From an uncultured Pelagimonas sp. (lineage in GTDB: Bacteria > Pseudomonadota > Alphaproteobacteria > Rhodobacterales > Rhodobacteraceae), in contig CANMIH010000001.1 of assembly GCA_947497905.1 (NCBI GenBank), positions 868,001-932,000 on the forward strand: a stretch of DNA of 64,000 bases, read 5' to 3'. The first letter of the stretch is position 1. Each line of letters begins with the position of its first letter. The notes beneath the pieces are model-generated. The model saw only the letters and a list, made by a program, of their open reading frames with translations, was not told the origin of the DNA and ran no database searches. Shown here in pieces: positions 46,866-57,486 of the stretch. A program made the position numbers and the translations under genes.

Positions 46866-47444
46866 ATGTTCGCGGTAATGAAGACTGGTGGCAAACAGTA
46901 TAAAGTACAGGCAGGTGATATCCTGCGTGTTGAGAAGCTGGCTGCCGATGCGGGTGAAACCGTTCAGTTCAACGAAATTCTGATGGTTGGTGGCGACAAG
47001 ACTGTTGTCGGCGCACCTCTGGTTGCAGGCGCAGCGGTTCAGGCCGAAGTCGTTGACCAGATCAAAGGTGACAAGGTCATCAACTTCGTCAAACGTCGTC
47101 GTAAGCACAGCTCGCAGCGCACCAAGGGCCACCGTCAGCAACTGACACTGGTTCGCGTGACCGAGGTTCTGGCTTCGGGCGCAGACGCAACTGGTGTTAA
47201 AGCTGCTCTGGGTGCCGGTTCGGCTCCTGCCGCTGCTAAAGCTCCGGCTGCTGCCGCTGCACCTGCCGCCGCCGCTGCTGCTGACGATCTGACCCAGATC
47301 ACCGGTGTAGGCCCCGCCGCTGCCAAGAAATTGGTAGACGCAGGCATCAACACCTTTGCCCAACTGGCTGCTGTTGACGTGGAGACCTTTGAAGGTACCA
47401 AAGTCAAGCCTGAGTGGGTCGAGCAAGCCAAGTCGCTGGCATAA
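46866..47444 (+). CDS. rplU: 50S ribosomal protein L21 (bL21) with a C-terminal helix-hairpin-helix extension
   Basis: Residues 1-100 are a normal bL21 (MFAVMKTGGKQYKVQAGDIL, then NFVKRRRKHSSQRTKGHRQ), which binds 23S rRNA in the large subunit. About 90 residues more follow: an Ala/Pro-rich linker and a helix-hairpin-helix-like domain (LTQITGVGPAAAKKLVDAGI) resembling those in DNA- and RNA-binding proteins. The total of 192 residues is nearly double E. coli L21. GAGAAAGGA lies upstream of the ATG. rpmA follows 19 nt downstream. Confidence 0.95.
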   Translation: MFAVMKTGGKQYKVQAGDILRVEKLAADAGETVQFNEILMVGGDKTVVGAPLVAGAAVQAEVVDQIKGDKVINFVKRRRKHSSQRTKGHRQQLTLVRVTEVLASGADATGVKAALGAGSAPAAAKAPAAAAAPAAAAAADDLTQITGVGPAAAKKLVDAGINTFAQLAAVDVETFEGTKVKPEWVEQAKSLA

Positions 47445-47463
47445 GGCTATAGGAGAGTAACTC

Positions 47464-47733
47464 ATGGCACATAAAAAAGCAGGCGGTTCCTCCCGCAACG
47501 GTCGCGACTCAGCTGGTCGTCGTCTTGGTGTGAAATTGTACGGTGGCCAGGCGGCCAACCCGGGCAACATCATCGTGCGTCAGCGCGGCACCAAGTTCTG
47601 GCCGGGTGAAGGCGTAGGCATGGGCAAAGATCACACCATCTTTGCAACCGAAGAAGGTGCAGTCACCTTCCGCAAAGGCCTCAAAGGCCGAACCTTTATT
47701 TCGGTCCTGCCAGTGGCGGAGGCCGCTGAATAA
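47464..47733 (+). CDS. rpmA: 50S ribosomal protein L27 (bL27)
   Basis: This 89-residue protein has the standard bL27 N-terminus [20 protein letters not shown], whose flexible tail reaches the peptidyl-transferase centre, and the core [20 protein letters not shown]. There is no cleavable N-terminal extension of the Firmicutes kind. It is co-transcribed with rplU (19 nt apart, with GGAGAG before the ATG) and followed by a clear terminator. Confidence 0.97.
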   Translation: MAHKKAGGSSRNGRDSAGRRLGVKLYGGQAANPGNIIVRQRGTKFWPGEGVGMGKDHTIFATEEGAVTFRKGLKGRTFISVLPVAEAAE

Positions 47734-47760
47734 GCCGACCTTTAGGTTTCTAAGACATAG

Positions 47761-47788
47761 GGGGATCGGCGACAGCCGGTCCCTTTTT
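47761..47788 (+). terminator. Terminator after rpmA
   Basis: GGGATCGGC (47762-47770) pairs with GCCGGTCCC (47775-47783) around GACA and is followed by TTTTT. Confidence 0.9.
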
Positions 47789-47892
47789 CTTTTTGTTTGA
47801 AAAGTGTGGCGTGCTCACTTTCTGAGTAGCCTTCTGGTATCCCGCTTTTCGCGCCTTATTTGTACAGGCAGATGCACATGAGGAGAGTGCAG

Positions 47893-48432
47893 ATGAGCCT
47901 TGATAGTTATCACAGTCAGCCGGTTGTCGAGACCGAGCGTTTTGACCTGCGTCCCATTCGGAACTCGGACCTTGGGCTGTTGGAGCATTACGCCGGCGAT
48001 ATTCGCGTGGCGCAGATGACCACCTCGATTGCACATCCGGTGCCACCGGGGGCAACCCAGGCCTTTATTGATCGCGTGACGGCCTCTGAACGTGACGTTG
48101 ATGTCTGGGCTATGGATTCCACGCGCTCCGGCGGTGAGGAGTTGATTGGCGTCATTTCGCTTCAGCGCATGGATCGCAATCAGTCTGAAATCAGTTTCTG
48201 GGTCGCTCCTTTCTTCTGGAACACTGGTTTGGCATCCGACGCAGTACGCGCGCTTGTTGAAGCCAACCCGATGCAGAACCAAACCATGTTCGCCAGCGTG
48301 TTTCAGGACAACCCGGCCTCGGCACGTTTGTTGGTGAACTGTGGGTTTGAATACATCGGGGATGCAGAAGCCTTTTCAGTCGCTCGAAACGCCGCGGTCC
48401 CGACATGGACCTATGTGAAAAAGCTCAGTTAA
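47893..48432 (+). CDS. GNAT acetyltransferase (RimJ/RimL-like), first of a pair
   Basis: This 179-residue protein has the RimJ/RimL-type start TERFDLRPIRNSDLGLLEHY, the motif-A region LASDAVRALVEANP (where a looser acetyl-CoA loop is expected) and the end ASARLLVNCGFEYIGDAEAF. It probably acetylates a protein N-terminus or small amine; substrate unknown. I start it at the ATG at 47893 with AGGAG upstream. It lies between rpmA and obgE in the usual Rhodobacterales order. Confidence 0.85.
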   Translation: MSLDSYHSQPVVETERFDLRPIRNSDLGLLEHYAGDIRVAQMTTSIAHPVPPGATQAFIDRVTASERDVDVWAMDSTRSGGEELIGVISLQRMDRNQSEISFWVAPFFWNTGLASDAVRALVEANPMQNQTMFASVFQDNPASARLLVNCGFEYIGDAEAFSVARNAAVPTWTYVKKLS

Positions 48433-48444
48433 AGCGGGAAAAAA

Positions 48445-48960
48445 ATGACGATCCAAACTGCGCGCCTCACTTTACGACATTTTGAACCGGGCGATGCAGA
48501 TTGGATCTTCCGCGACATCACCAATCCAAATGTGGCGAAATGGCTGACTGCGTTGCCTTGGCCCTATCGCCGGCAAGATGCGGAGAGCTTTGTCGCGCAG
48601 TACATGGCTGATCCCGGGTATCGCGTTATTGTTGCCGATCAACCCATAGGCGTGGTCTCTGTTGCCGTTAGAAATGGTGTGCCTGAGCTTGGGTACTGGT
48701 TGGCGGAACCTGCCTGGGGGCGGGGCTATATGTCAGAAGCCGCAAAGGCCATGTTGACCTGGACCTTTGAACAGGGATTTAAGCGCAGTGATAGCGGTTG
48801 GGTGCTTGGGAATGCCGGATCCGAGAATGTACTGACGAAACTGGGCTATGTACCCACCGGGGAAATCAAACCTACAACCTGCGCCTTTCACCCTGAACCC
48901 GTCCCTGTCAAACGGGTGACTTTGACCTCTGACGTCTGGCAGGCCCGTCAAACCGCCTGA
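48445..48960 (+). CDS. GNAT acetyltransferase (RimJ/RimL-like), second of a pair
   Basis: This 171-residue protein begins TARLTLRHFEPGDADWIFRD, with the acetyl-CoA loop region PAWGRGYMSEAAKAML and the end GSENVLTKLGYVPTG. It lies 12 nt after the preceding acetyltransferase and is probably co-transcribed. The two are diverged and likely act on different targets. No strong Shine-Dalgarno is present, only GGGAAAAAA, so it may be translated by coupling. Confidence 0.85.
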   Translation: MTIQTARLTLRHFEPGDADWIFRDITNPNVAKWLTALPWPYRRQDAESFVAQYMADPGYRVIVADQPIGVVSVAVRNGVPELGYWLAEPAWGRGYMSEAAKAMLTWTFEQGFKRSDSGWVLGNAGSENVLTKLGYVPTGEIKPTTCAFHPEPVPVKRVTLTSDVWQARQTA

Positions 48961-49025
48961 GACTGCACCAAATACAGGGCAGATATGCTGAACCTAAGCT
49001 TGAGACATCAGCCAAAGGCAGCTAA

Positions 49026-51223
<2,198 letters not shown>

Positions 51224-51283
51224 TCGCCATCCTGCTTGATTTAACCTGATTTTCAAATCCAACGCTCTGAAAAGGAACCCGTC

Positions 51284-52549
51284 ATGAAAGACCTGACTGA
51301 CATTCCCGCCCTGATGGCTGATATCGGCACCCGTGCCAAAGCCGCCTCTGCCGAGCTTGGATTTGCCCCGGCCGAGGCCAAGCGCATGGCGCTTGAAGCA
51401 GCGGCAGATGCCGTCTGGGCCAAACGGGCTGACATTGTCGAAGCAAATGCCAAAGATCTGGACTATGGCCGTGAGAAAGGCCTGTCCGATGCGATGATGG
51501 ATCGGCTGTTGCTGACCGAAGATCGTATTCAGGGTATTGTTGATGGCTTGCGGGCTGTCGCGGCGCAGGATGACCCTGTTGGCAAAGTGATGACCGAATG
51601 GGAGCAACCCAGCGGTTTGACCATTCAGCGCGTGCGGACACCTCTGGGCGTGATTGGTGTGATCTATGAATCGCGTCCAAATGTGACCGCAGATGCCGGG
51701 GCGCTGTGCCTCAAATCGGGCAATGCAGTGATCCTGCGCGGCGGGTCCGAGAGCTTTCATAGCTCAACCGCCATTCATGCCTGTCTGATTGAGGGATTGA
51801 AGGCCGCGGGCCTGCCCGAAGATGCCATTCAACTTATCCCGACACGTGACCGCGCCGCGGTGCGTGAACTGCTGACCATGGTGGATACCGTTGACGTGAT
51901 TGTGCCGCGTGGCGGCAAGGGGCTTGTTGGGTTGGTCCAGCGCGAGGCCCGCGTGCCCGTCTTTGCCCATCTCGAAGGCATCGTACACATCTACGTCGAC
52001 AAATCCGCAGATCCGGTCAAGGCACTGAGCGTCATCATGAACGCCAAAACCCGTCGCACTGGCATTTGCGGCGCGGCGGAATGTCTGCTGATCCACAAAG
52101 ATGTGGTCGACACGATTGGTCAGGGTGTGATCCGTGCCCTGATGGATGCGGGTGTTGAGGTGCGCGCAGACGAAACCCTGCGCAGCATTGAGGGCACACA
52201 AGAGGCAACCGACGCCGATTGGGGCTGTGAATACCTCGACAGCATCATCGCCGCAAAGGTGGTGGACGACATTGACGGGGCGATTGCCCATATCCGGCAG
52301 TTTGGATCTAACCACACCGACTGTATTCTCGCGGAGGAGGATGCGGCGGCAGATCGGTTCTTTGAACGGCTCGATAGTGCCATTCTGATGCGCAACGCCT
52401 CTACGCAATTTGCCGATGGCGGCGAATTTGGCATGGGTGCAGAGATTGGTATTGCCACGGGCAAGCTGCATGCGCGCGGCCCCGTTGGGGCCGAGCAATT
52501 GACAAGTTTCAAGTACCTGGTGCGCGGCGACGGCACCGTCCGGTCTTAA
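51284..52549 (+). CDS. proA: Gamma-glutamyl phosphate reductase
   Basis: This 421-residue NADPH enzyme makes glutamate-5-semialdehyde from the ProB product. It belongs to the ALDH superfamily, with catalytic Cys in [16 protein letters not shown] and the family segment [19 protein letters not shown]. The C-terminus [19 protein letters not shown] is typical. A weak Shine-Dalgarno (AAAGGAAC) lies before the ATG. Its stop overlaps the stop of the convergent chpT (TTAA), leaving no terminator space. Confidence 0.96.
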   Translation: MKDLTDIPALMADIGTRAKAASAELGFAPAEAKRMALEAAADAVWAKRADIVEANAKDLDYGREKGLSDAMMDRLLLTEDRIQGIVDGLRAVAAQDDPVGKVMTEWEQPSGLTIQRVRTPLGVIGVIYESRPNVTADAGALCLKSGNAVILRGGSESFHSSTAIHACLIEGLKAAGLPEDAIQLIPTRDRAAVRELLTMVDTVDVIVPRGGKGLVGLVQREARVPVFAHLEGIVHIYVDKSADPVKALSVIMNAKTRRTGICGAAECLLIHKDVVDTIGQGVIRALMDAGVEVRADETLRSIEGTQEATDADWGCEYLDSIIAAKVVDDIDGAIAHIRQFGSNHTDCILAEEDAAADRFFERLDSAILMRNASTQFADGGEFGMGAEIGIATGKLHARGPVGAEQLTSFKYLVRGDGTVRS

Positions 52550-53154
52550 ACGATATCGATACGAATGCCGTCATCGTTCGCGGTGGCGGCAACTTTGCGC
52601 CCACGGGCCTCGGCAAGAATGGGCAGCATCAAAAACTGAATGCGCGAAGCGGGGATATCTTCACCGTCAGTTTCGCCGCGCAGGTGCGCCCAAAGCGGCT
52701 CGTCGAACTTGTTTTTTCGGCCCGTTGCCGTCAGAGACCAACCTTTTCCAACTGCATCGATCTGAATGGATCCACCAACCGGGAGCGCAGCTTCACAGCA
52801 TTGAAACGCGAGATAGGCAAGCTGGACATCAGAACGTGGCGCGTCTTCGGTTGATGTCCAGTTCGCTTCAAGGCGAGTTCCCTGACAGATACCGTCCAGC
52901 GTTTGCAGGATTTCGCGGGTGCCCACGTTCTGGCCCTCGCTGGACCCGCCAAACGCCACCCGAAAGAATTTGATACGCGCAGCGGCGCTTGCGCAGCTGT
53001 CTTTGATCAGTGACATTTCTGCCGAAATATCCCCGCCGCTGCCAGCCATTTCCAAAAGTTCCAATCCATTTTGGATTGCGCCGATGGGGCTGATTAGGTC
53101 ATGACACATGCGCGAGCCCAAGAGGGTGGCGAGAGAAATGTTGGTATGGGGCAT
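52546..53154 (-). CDS. chpT: Histidine phosphotransferase ChpT
   Basis: This 202-residue protein relays phosphate from CckA to CtrA and CpdR. The phospho-accepting His is H18 in [20 protein letters not shown]. The C-terminal half is a degenerate kinase-like ATPase domain with no functional ATP site, as in Caulobacter ChpT. The CckA partner is encoded at 11.3-13.6 kb of this window. It is divergent from the DUF3553 gene (31 bp apart) and convergent with proA. Confidence 0.93.
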   Translation of the reverse strand: MPHTNISLATLLGSRMCHDLISPIGAIQNGLELLEMAGSGGDISAEMSLIKDSCASAAARIKFFRVAFGGSSEGQNVGTREILQTLDGICQGTRLEANWTSTEDAPRSDVQLAYLAFQCCEAALPVGGSIQIDAVGKGWSLTATGRKNKFDEPLWAHLRGETDGEDIPASRIQFLMLPILAEARGRKVAATANDDGIRIDIV

Positions 53155-53185
53155 TCAGTGCTCCGAATTCTTCAGAAAGTGCGAT

Positions 53186-53368
53186 ATGGGCGATTTGAAC
53201 TCGATACTCGAGCCGGGCATGTTGGTCCAGCATCCGGATAACCCGGAGTGGGGCACGGGACAGGTACAGTCGAAAATCAATGGCAAGGTCACTGTGAATT
53301 TCCGCGAGGCCGGTAAGGTTGTGATTGACGGGAACCGGGTCTTTCTGATCCCGATATTTGATGGTTAA
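53186..53368 (+). CDS. DUF3553 family small protein
   Basis: This 60-residue protein has the DUF3553 pattern (ILEPGMLVQHPDNPEWGTGQ, then VTVNFREAGKVVIDG), a short SH3-like beta barrel reminiscent of the UvrD/CarD-like tudor folds. Function unknown; some related domains contact RNA polymerase or helicases. I start at the ATG at 53186; an in-frame extension to 53108 overlaps chpT on the other strand and has no support. It sits in the conserved chpT-olsB interval. Confidence 0.85.
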   Translation: MGDLNSILEPGMLVQHPDNPEWGTGQVQSKINGKVTVNFREAGKVVIDGNRVFLIPIFDG

Positions 53369-53469
53369 CATATTCTGAAACTGGTTTCTGAAGTGTTAAC
53401 CACGCCCTCCGGTTGCCAAAGCTTTTGCCTGATCCTACAAGCAGGAAAACGGTTAAGACAGGATCTGAG

Positions 53470-54231
53470 ATGAGCGCAGACACGCAGGCATTTACCGTGC
53501 GACTCGCCCAGGACGAGGCGGATGTGCAGGCGGCTCAAAGGCTGCGCTACGAGGTGTTTGTCGAAGAGCTTGGCGGGGATGGCCCTTTGGTCGATCATCA
53601 GGCGCGGCTTGAGAAAGACCGTTTTGATCCCTTTTACGATCACCTGATTGTCTCGGATGACAGTCAGAACGACAAAATCGTTGGTGTCTACCGGTTGTTG
53701 CGGGAAGATCAGGCGCAGAAGGCCGGTCAGTTTTATTCTGAAGATGAATACGACCTGACAGCGCTGCGCACGAGTGGCCGAAAATTGCTGGAACTGGGGC
53801 GATCGTGCCTGCATACGGACTATCGCGGTGGCGCGGCCATGTTTCATTTATGGCAGGGCCTTGCGGACTATGTGCTGCAACATGACATCGAAGTGCTATT
53901 TGGCACAGCCAGTTTCCATGGCACAGATGTTGACGCTTTGGCACCAGCCCTGTCGTTGCTTCACCACCGCCATTTGTCACAGCCTGACTTGCGGGTTAGG
54001 GCGCGGGATTATCAAGAGATGAATCTGATTGCGGAAAGCGACATCGATCGTCGCGCGGCGATGTTACAGGTCCCGGCTCTGATCAAAGCCTATCTGCGAT
54101 TAGGGGGCTGTGTTGGCGATGGGGCTTATATCGACCATGCCTTTAACACCACTGATGTCTGTCTGGTGATGGATACGGAAAAGATGACCGCGAAACAGCG
54201 CAATCTGTATACCAAGGACCGCCGGTCATGA
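53470..54231 (+). CDS. olsB: Ornithine-acyl[ACP] N-acyltransferase
   Basis: This 253-residue GNAT-type enzyme transfers a 3-hydroxyacyl chain from ACP to ornithine, the first step of ornithine-lipid synthesis. Signatures include RLRYEVFVEELGGDGPLVDH, RKLLELGRSCLHTDYRGG and FGTASFHGTDVDA. I start it at the ATG at 53470, which has AGGA 6 nt upstream. The stop overlaps the olsA start (ATGA), so the two are coupled. Ornithine lipids replace phospholipids in phosphate-poor seawater. Confidence 0.92.
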   Translation: MSADTQAFTVRLAQDEADVQAAQRLRYEVFVEELGGDGPLVDHQARLEKDRFDPFYDHLIVSDDSQNDKIVGVYRLLREDQAQKAGQFYSEDEYDLTALRTSGRKLLELGRSCLHTDYRGGAAMFHLWQGLADYVLQHDIEVLFGTASFHGTDVDALAPALSLLHHRHLSQPDLRVRARDYQEMNLIAESDIDRRAAMLQVPALIKAYLRLGGCVGDGAYIDHAFNTTDVCLVMDTEKMTAKQRNLYTKDRRS

Positions 54232-55061
54232 GCCCAACCTGGCATGACGAAAACTATCCGCAGGCTGAGAAACCAGGTATCATCGGCTGGATGTTTCTCA
54301 TCTTCCGGGCCCCAATTGTCTTGATCGTTGTGTTTGGCGGTTTGTTGCTGTCTTTGCTGGTCCGCTTGATTGAACGGCGCATTTATGGCCTGCAGCGTCC
54401 GATCACCCCATGGATCACCCAAGCTGTGTGCCGCACGACACTCCGTGTGCTGGGGCTGCGCGTGACTGTTCTGGGGCCGCGTATGAAAGGCCCGGGCGCA
54501 ATCGTGGCCAATCACTCGTCCTGGCTTGATATTTTTGTGCTCAACAGCCGCAAGAACATTTACTTCGTTTCCAAAGCCGAAGTGGCCAAGTGGCCGGGGA
54601 TCGGATGGCTTGCGCGGGCAACCGGGACGATGTTCATCAACCGCGATCGACGTGAGGCCAAGGCCCAGACCCAGATCATGGAAGAACGTCTGATGCAGGG
54701 GCATCGGCTGTTGTTCTTCCCAGAAGGGACCTCAACAGACGGCCGGCGGGTGCTTCCGTTCAAAACCACCCTGTTTGCGGCGTTTTTTTCCGATCGTCTG
54801 AAGCATGAGCTACAGCTGCAATCGGTCAGCGTCTTGTATCATGCCCCCATGGGGGAAGATCTGCGCTTCTATGGATGGTGGGGCGACATGGATTTTGCCC
54901 CAAGCCTGCTGAAGTTCTTGGCGCAGGCCAAACAGGGGCATGTGGAACTGGTGTACCACGATCCTGTGCGTGTCGACGATTTTGCCAACCGCAAAAGTCT
55001 TGCCGCCTTTATGGAAGCGCAGGTGAAACAGGATTTTGATCGGTTTCTAGCTGAGGGGTAA
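54228..55061 (+). CDS. olsA: Lyso-ornithine lipid O-acyltransferase (PlsC family)
   Basis: This 277-residue membrane acyltransferase has an N-terminal transmembrane helix (VLIVVFGGLLLSLLVRLI) and the PlsC motifs NHSSWLD (His96, Asp101) and FFPEGTSTDGRR. It completes ornithine lipid by adding the second acyl chain to the hydroxyl of the OlsB product, and in rhodobacters OlsA also acts as a PlsC. It overlaps olsB by 4 nt. It is convergent with the ThiE-like gene, whose stop is only 3 nt away. Confidence 0.92.
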   Translation: MSPTWHDENYPQAEKPGIIGWMFLIFRAPIVLIVVFGGLLLSLLVRLIERRIYGLQRPITPWITQAVCRTTLRVLGLRVTVLGPRMKGPGAIVANHSSWLDIFVLNSRKNIYFVSKAEVAKWPGIGWLARATGTMFINRDRREAKAQTQIMEERLMQGHRLLFFPEGTSTDGRRVLPFKTTLFAAFFSDRLKHELQLQSVSVLYHAPMGEDLRFYGWWGDMDFAPSLLKFLAQAKQGHVELVYHDPVRVDDFANRKSLAAFMEAQVKQDFDRFLAEG

Positions 55062-55064
55062 CCC

Positions 55065-55682
55065 TCAGCCCATCGCAGAAATCAGGCTGTTCAACTCTGC
55101 CAAAGGATCTTCGGTGTTCCAGATTTCTTCACCGATGGCGAAAAAGTCGGTGACCGGAGCAATCTGGGTGACAACCTCACCGGTCACGCCTGCCTCTGCA
55201 ACAACGGGAACTTCGATCATCTTCGACCACCAGTCGAAAAGTTCCACCTCAGCCAGACTGCCATCGCCAAGCGAGCCCGAGACAGGACCAAAGGACACGT
55301 AGTCTGCGCCTGCTTCCCCTGCGACCATGCCGTCGTGGCGGGATTGGGCACAATAGGCGCCGACAATGGCATCAGGCCCAAGTGTTTTGCGGGCCGCAGC
55401 AACCGAACGGCCACCGTCCAACAGATGCACGCCGTCCAACCCAAGACGCTGTGCCAAGACAACATGAGTGTCGATAACCAAGGCCACATCCGCCGCATGC
55501 GCAACTTCGCGAATGGCATCCGCAGCGCGGGTCAGGCGATCTTCGTCATGTGTCGCCATGCTCAGGCGAAGACAGGAAATGTCGGCACCGTTCAATACAT
55601 GCGCAAGCGTTTCAGGAAACGACCCAAGATCAAACTCGGGTGGGGTGACAAGATAGATCTGCGGGCGGTCTTCTTGCGCCAT
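55065..55682 (-). CDS. ThiE/TenI-like TIM-barrel protein
   Basis: This 205-residue barrel is thiamine-phosphate-synthase-like, with DGVHLLDGG where ThiE has its GxHxG strand and GADYVSFGPVSGSLGDGSL where the phosphate-binding FGPIFxTxxK normally lies. The conserved Lys and Thr of that loop are replaced. No other thiamine genes are adjacent. It may be a TenI-like isomerase or a degenerate ThiE rather than a true thiamine phosphate synthase. Confidence 0.7.
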   Translation of the reverse strand: MAQEDRPQIYLVTPPEFDLGSFPETLAHVLNGADISCLRLSMATHDEDRLTRAADAIREVAHAADVALVIDTHVVLAQRLGLDGVHLLDGGRSVAAARKTLGPDAIVGAYCAQSRHDGMVAGEAGADYVSFGPVSGSLGDGSLAEVELFDWWSKMIEVPVVAEAGVTGEVVTQIAPVTDFFAIGEEIWNTEDPLAELNSLISAMG

Positions 55683-55738
55683 GACGGTCTCCTGCTTTGG
55701 TCAGAGGCTCTCATACCCTGCAAATTCGCGTTTGGCTA

Positions 55739-56080
55739 TCAGGATTTGCCCGGTTTTGGTGGCAAAGATCGCACAAATCCAAGCGCCATTTGGGTCAACT
55801 GGGCGCGCAGGCCATCGTCTGCAAAGTCCTCTGGAGCGACTTCAACCATGCCCGACATGGGGCGACCGGTGAATTGCATCTCGCGCACACCGGGAAGACC
55901 AAGCGCCGCCGGATAGTGTTCTTTGCCCACGCGGTACATGGCCCCGTCTTTATGGACGCCACAGACCATGTGTCCAAACGACAAAAACGCCAATCCGCCA
56001 AACATGCGCTTTTCTTCCAGACCGTCGAGATCGATCAGATCATCGCGCATCAATTGGGCCAACCCTTCGTCTATCGCCAT
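55739..56080 (-). CDS. TfoX N-terminal domain protein
   Basis: This 113-residue protein is the TfoX_N fold alone (EEKRMFGGLAFLSFGHMVCG, then LPGVREMQFTGRPMSGMVEV). Full TfoX/Sxy proteins activate competence genes in gammaproteobacteria, but short alphaproteobacterial versions are of unknown function. The start is the ATG at 56080 with GGAG 8 nt upstream; upstream in-frame sequence antisense to trmJ is not credible. It is divergent from trmJ by 91 bp. Confidence 0.85.
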   Translation of the reverse strand: MAIDEGLAQLMRDDLIDLDGLEEKRMFGGLAFLSFGHMVCGVHKDGAMYRVGKEHYPAALGLPGVREMQFTGRPMSGMVEVAPEDFADDGLRAQLTQMALGFVRSLPPKPGKS

Positions 56081-56171
56081 AACGCCAACTCCATGCGGTT
56101 CATTGCGTGTAGAATGCTTGTTCCCACCCGCGGAAAGCATTAGGGCAGGGCGGATCTTTAGGAGATGTAGC

Positions 56172-56915
56172 ATGGCAACGGGAATTGCGCAGCCGGCCTT
56201 TGTGCTGGTCCGTCCGCAAATGGGTGAAAACATTGGGGCCGCGGCCCGGGCAATGTGGAATTTCCGGCTTGACCGGATGCGGGTCGTCGCCCCGCGTGAT
56301 GGTTGGCCAAGTGAACGCGCCGTGGCCATGGCCAGCGGTGCAGGGCGGTTGCTGGATGAGGCGGTTCTCACGGATGATCTCGCAGGGGCACTGGAGAGTT
56401 CGCATTTTGTCTTTGCCACGACCGCGCGTCCCCGTGACATGACCAAACCGGTCTACACGCCGGAAAAAGCCATGCAGGAAGCCCGCGACAGGATCGCATC
56501 GGGTCAACGGGTGTCTGTCATGTTTGGGCCAGAACGTGCCGGATTGGAAAACGCCGATATTGCTCAGGCCAATGCTATTATCTCTGTTCCGGTGAATCCT
56601 GACTATGCCTCGCTTAATCTCGCGCAATGTGTGTTGCTATGTGCCTATGAGTGGCAACGCGCCACGCAAGAGACGCCGGAGATTATCGAAGAACTGGCAG
56701 GCACCGAGTGGGCCAATGGCCAGGAGGTTGAGCATCTTGCGAAACATTACGAAGATCGCATGGACGAAGCCGGGTTCTTTTTCCCTGAGCATAAAGCCGA
56801 CGCAATGAAGCTGAACCTTCGCAATATGTGGAGCCGCCTGCCGCTAACCCGCGCAGATGTTCAGATGATGCATGGCATGATGCGCCAGATGGTGCGCTGG
56901 AAAGACAAATCCTGA
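56172..56915 (+). CDS. trmJ: tRNA (Cm32/Um32) 2'-O-methyltransferase, TrmJ family
   Basis: This 247-residue SPOUT enzyme starts PAFVLVRPQMGENIGAAARA, with SVMFGPERAGLENADIAQAN and the knot motif PVNPDYASLNLAQCVLLCAY. TrmJ methylates the ribose at position 32 of several tRNAs. The C-terminal helical extension is typical of TrmJ rather than TrmL. TAGGAG lies 7 nt upstream of the ATG at 56172. A hairpin follows the stop. Confidence 0.9.
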   Translation: MATGIAQPAFVLVRPQMGENIGAAARAMWNFRLDRMRVVAPRDGWPSERAVAMASGAGRLLDEAVLTDDLAGALESSHFVFATTARPRDMTKPVYTPEKAMQEARDRIASGQRVSVMFGPERAGLENADIAQANAIISVPVNPDYASLNLAQCVLLCAYEWQRATQETPEIIEELAGTEWANGQEVEHLAKHYEDRMDEAGFFFPEHKADAMKLNLRNMWSRLPLTRADVQMMHGMMRQMVRWKDKS

Positions 56916-56925
56916 TCACAAAGAA

Positions 56926-56952
56926 ACGGACCGAGTGACACTCGGCCCGTTC
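56926..56952 (+). terminator. Hairpin after trmJ (weak terminator)
   Basis: ACGGACCGAG and CTCGGCCCGT (56926-56950) pair with one mismatch around TGACA. The following T-run is short, so termination may be inefficient or Rho-assisted. Confidence 0.55.
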
Positions 56953-56990
56953 CTGACATCGTCAGACAGGGAGGAAGCTGACGGTGCGGA

Positions 56991-57296
56991 TCAGTAGTTG
57001 TTATAGCGTGGGGTGTGCTTTGGTTTGTAGCTATGGCCACAGGCACTGTTGCGCAGGTATTTCGAGGATACCCAGTAGTAGCTGTTGTTGAAGGAGACCT
57101 TGGCCCAGCCATTTTTGTAACCAACAATATGGACACGGGTGCAGGGATCAAAGGTGCCAAGCACATCGTAATATGTACCGGGTCCGGAGCGTGCGTTCAG
57201 ATGAACACCGTGCTGAATCCAGGCGGATGTGGCGGAAGCGGCTGAAGCAGTCAGAGCGGTAGCGGCAAGAACGGCGGCGGTCAGAAGGGTCTTCAT
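56991..57296 (-). CDS. Small secreted SH3-domain protein
   Basis: The 101-residue product has a signal peptide (about 23 residues, ending SAASA) and one bacterial SH3 domain: HLNARSGPGTYYDVLGTFDP and VGYKNGWAKVSFNN. The domain has two Cys (around residues 52 and 86) that could be disulfide-bonded. Such domains bind peptidoglycan or proteins in the periplasm. The tail YKPKHTPRYNNY is basic. It is convergent with trmJ and divergent from ctaA. Confidence 0.85.
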   Translation of the reverse strand: MKTLLTAAVLAATALTASAASATSAWIQHGVHLNARSGPGTYYDVLGTFDPCTRVHIVGYKNGWAKVSFNNSYYWVSSKYLRNSACGHSYKPKHTPRYNNY

Positions 57297-57397
57297 GGCT
57301 GGTGTCCTTTCAGAGGCATTTGGCTAAGGGCAGTGCGTCAACTTGTACACCTAAGGTACCCCATAACGGCATTTGCTCTAAGTCTGGAAAGCCTGAC

Positions 57398-57416
57398 TGA
57401 GGTTTTCCTTACCTCA
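57398..57416 (+). promoter_or_regulatory. Inverted repeat upstream of ctaA
   Basis: TGAGGT (57398-57403) and ACCTCA (57411-57416) form a perfect 6-bp inverted repeat with a 7-nt spacer, about 70 nt before the ctaA start. It could be an operator for ctaA or the divergent SH3 gene. No matching known motif comes to mind. Confidence 0.3.
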
Positions 57417-57486
57417 ATACGCGGCATTTCGGGTGCTTGAAGCCCCGGATATCTGCGCATAGTGTCGCGCGCAAATGGAGAGAGCC

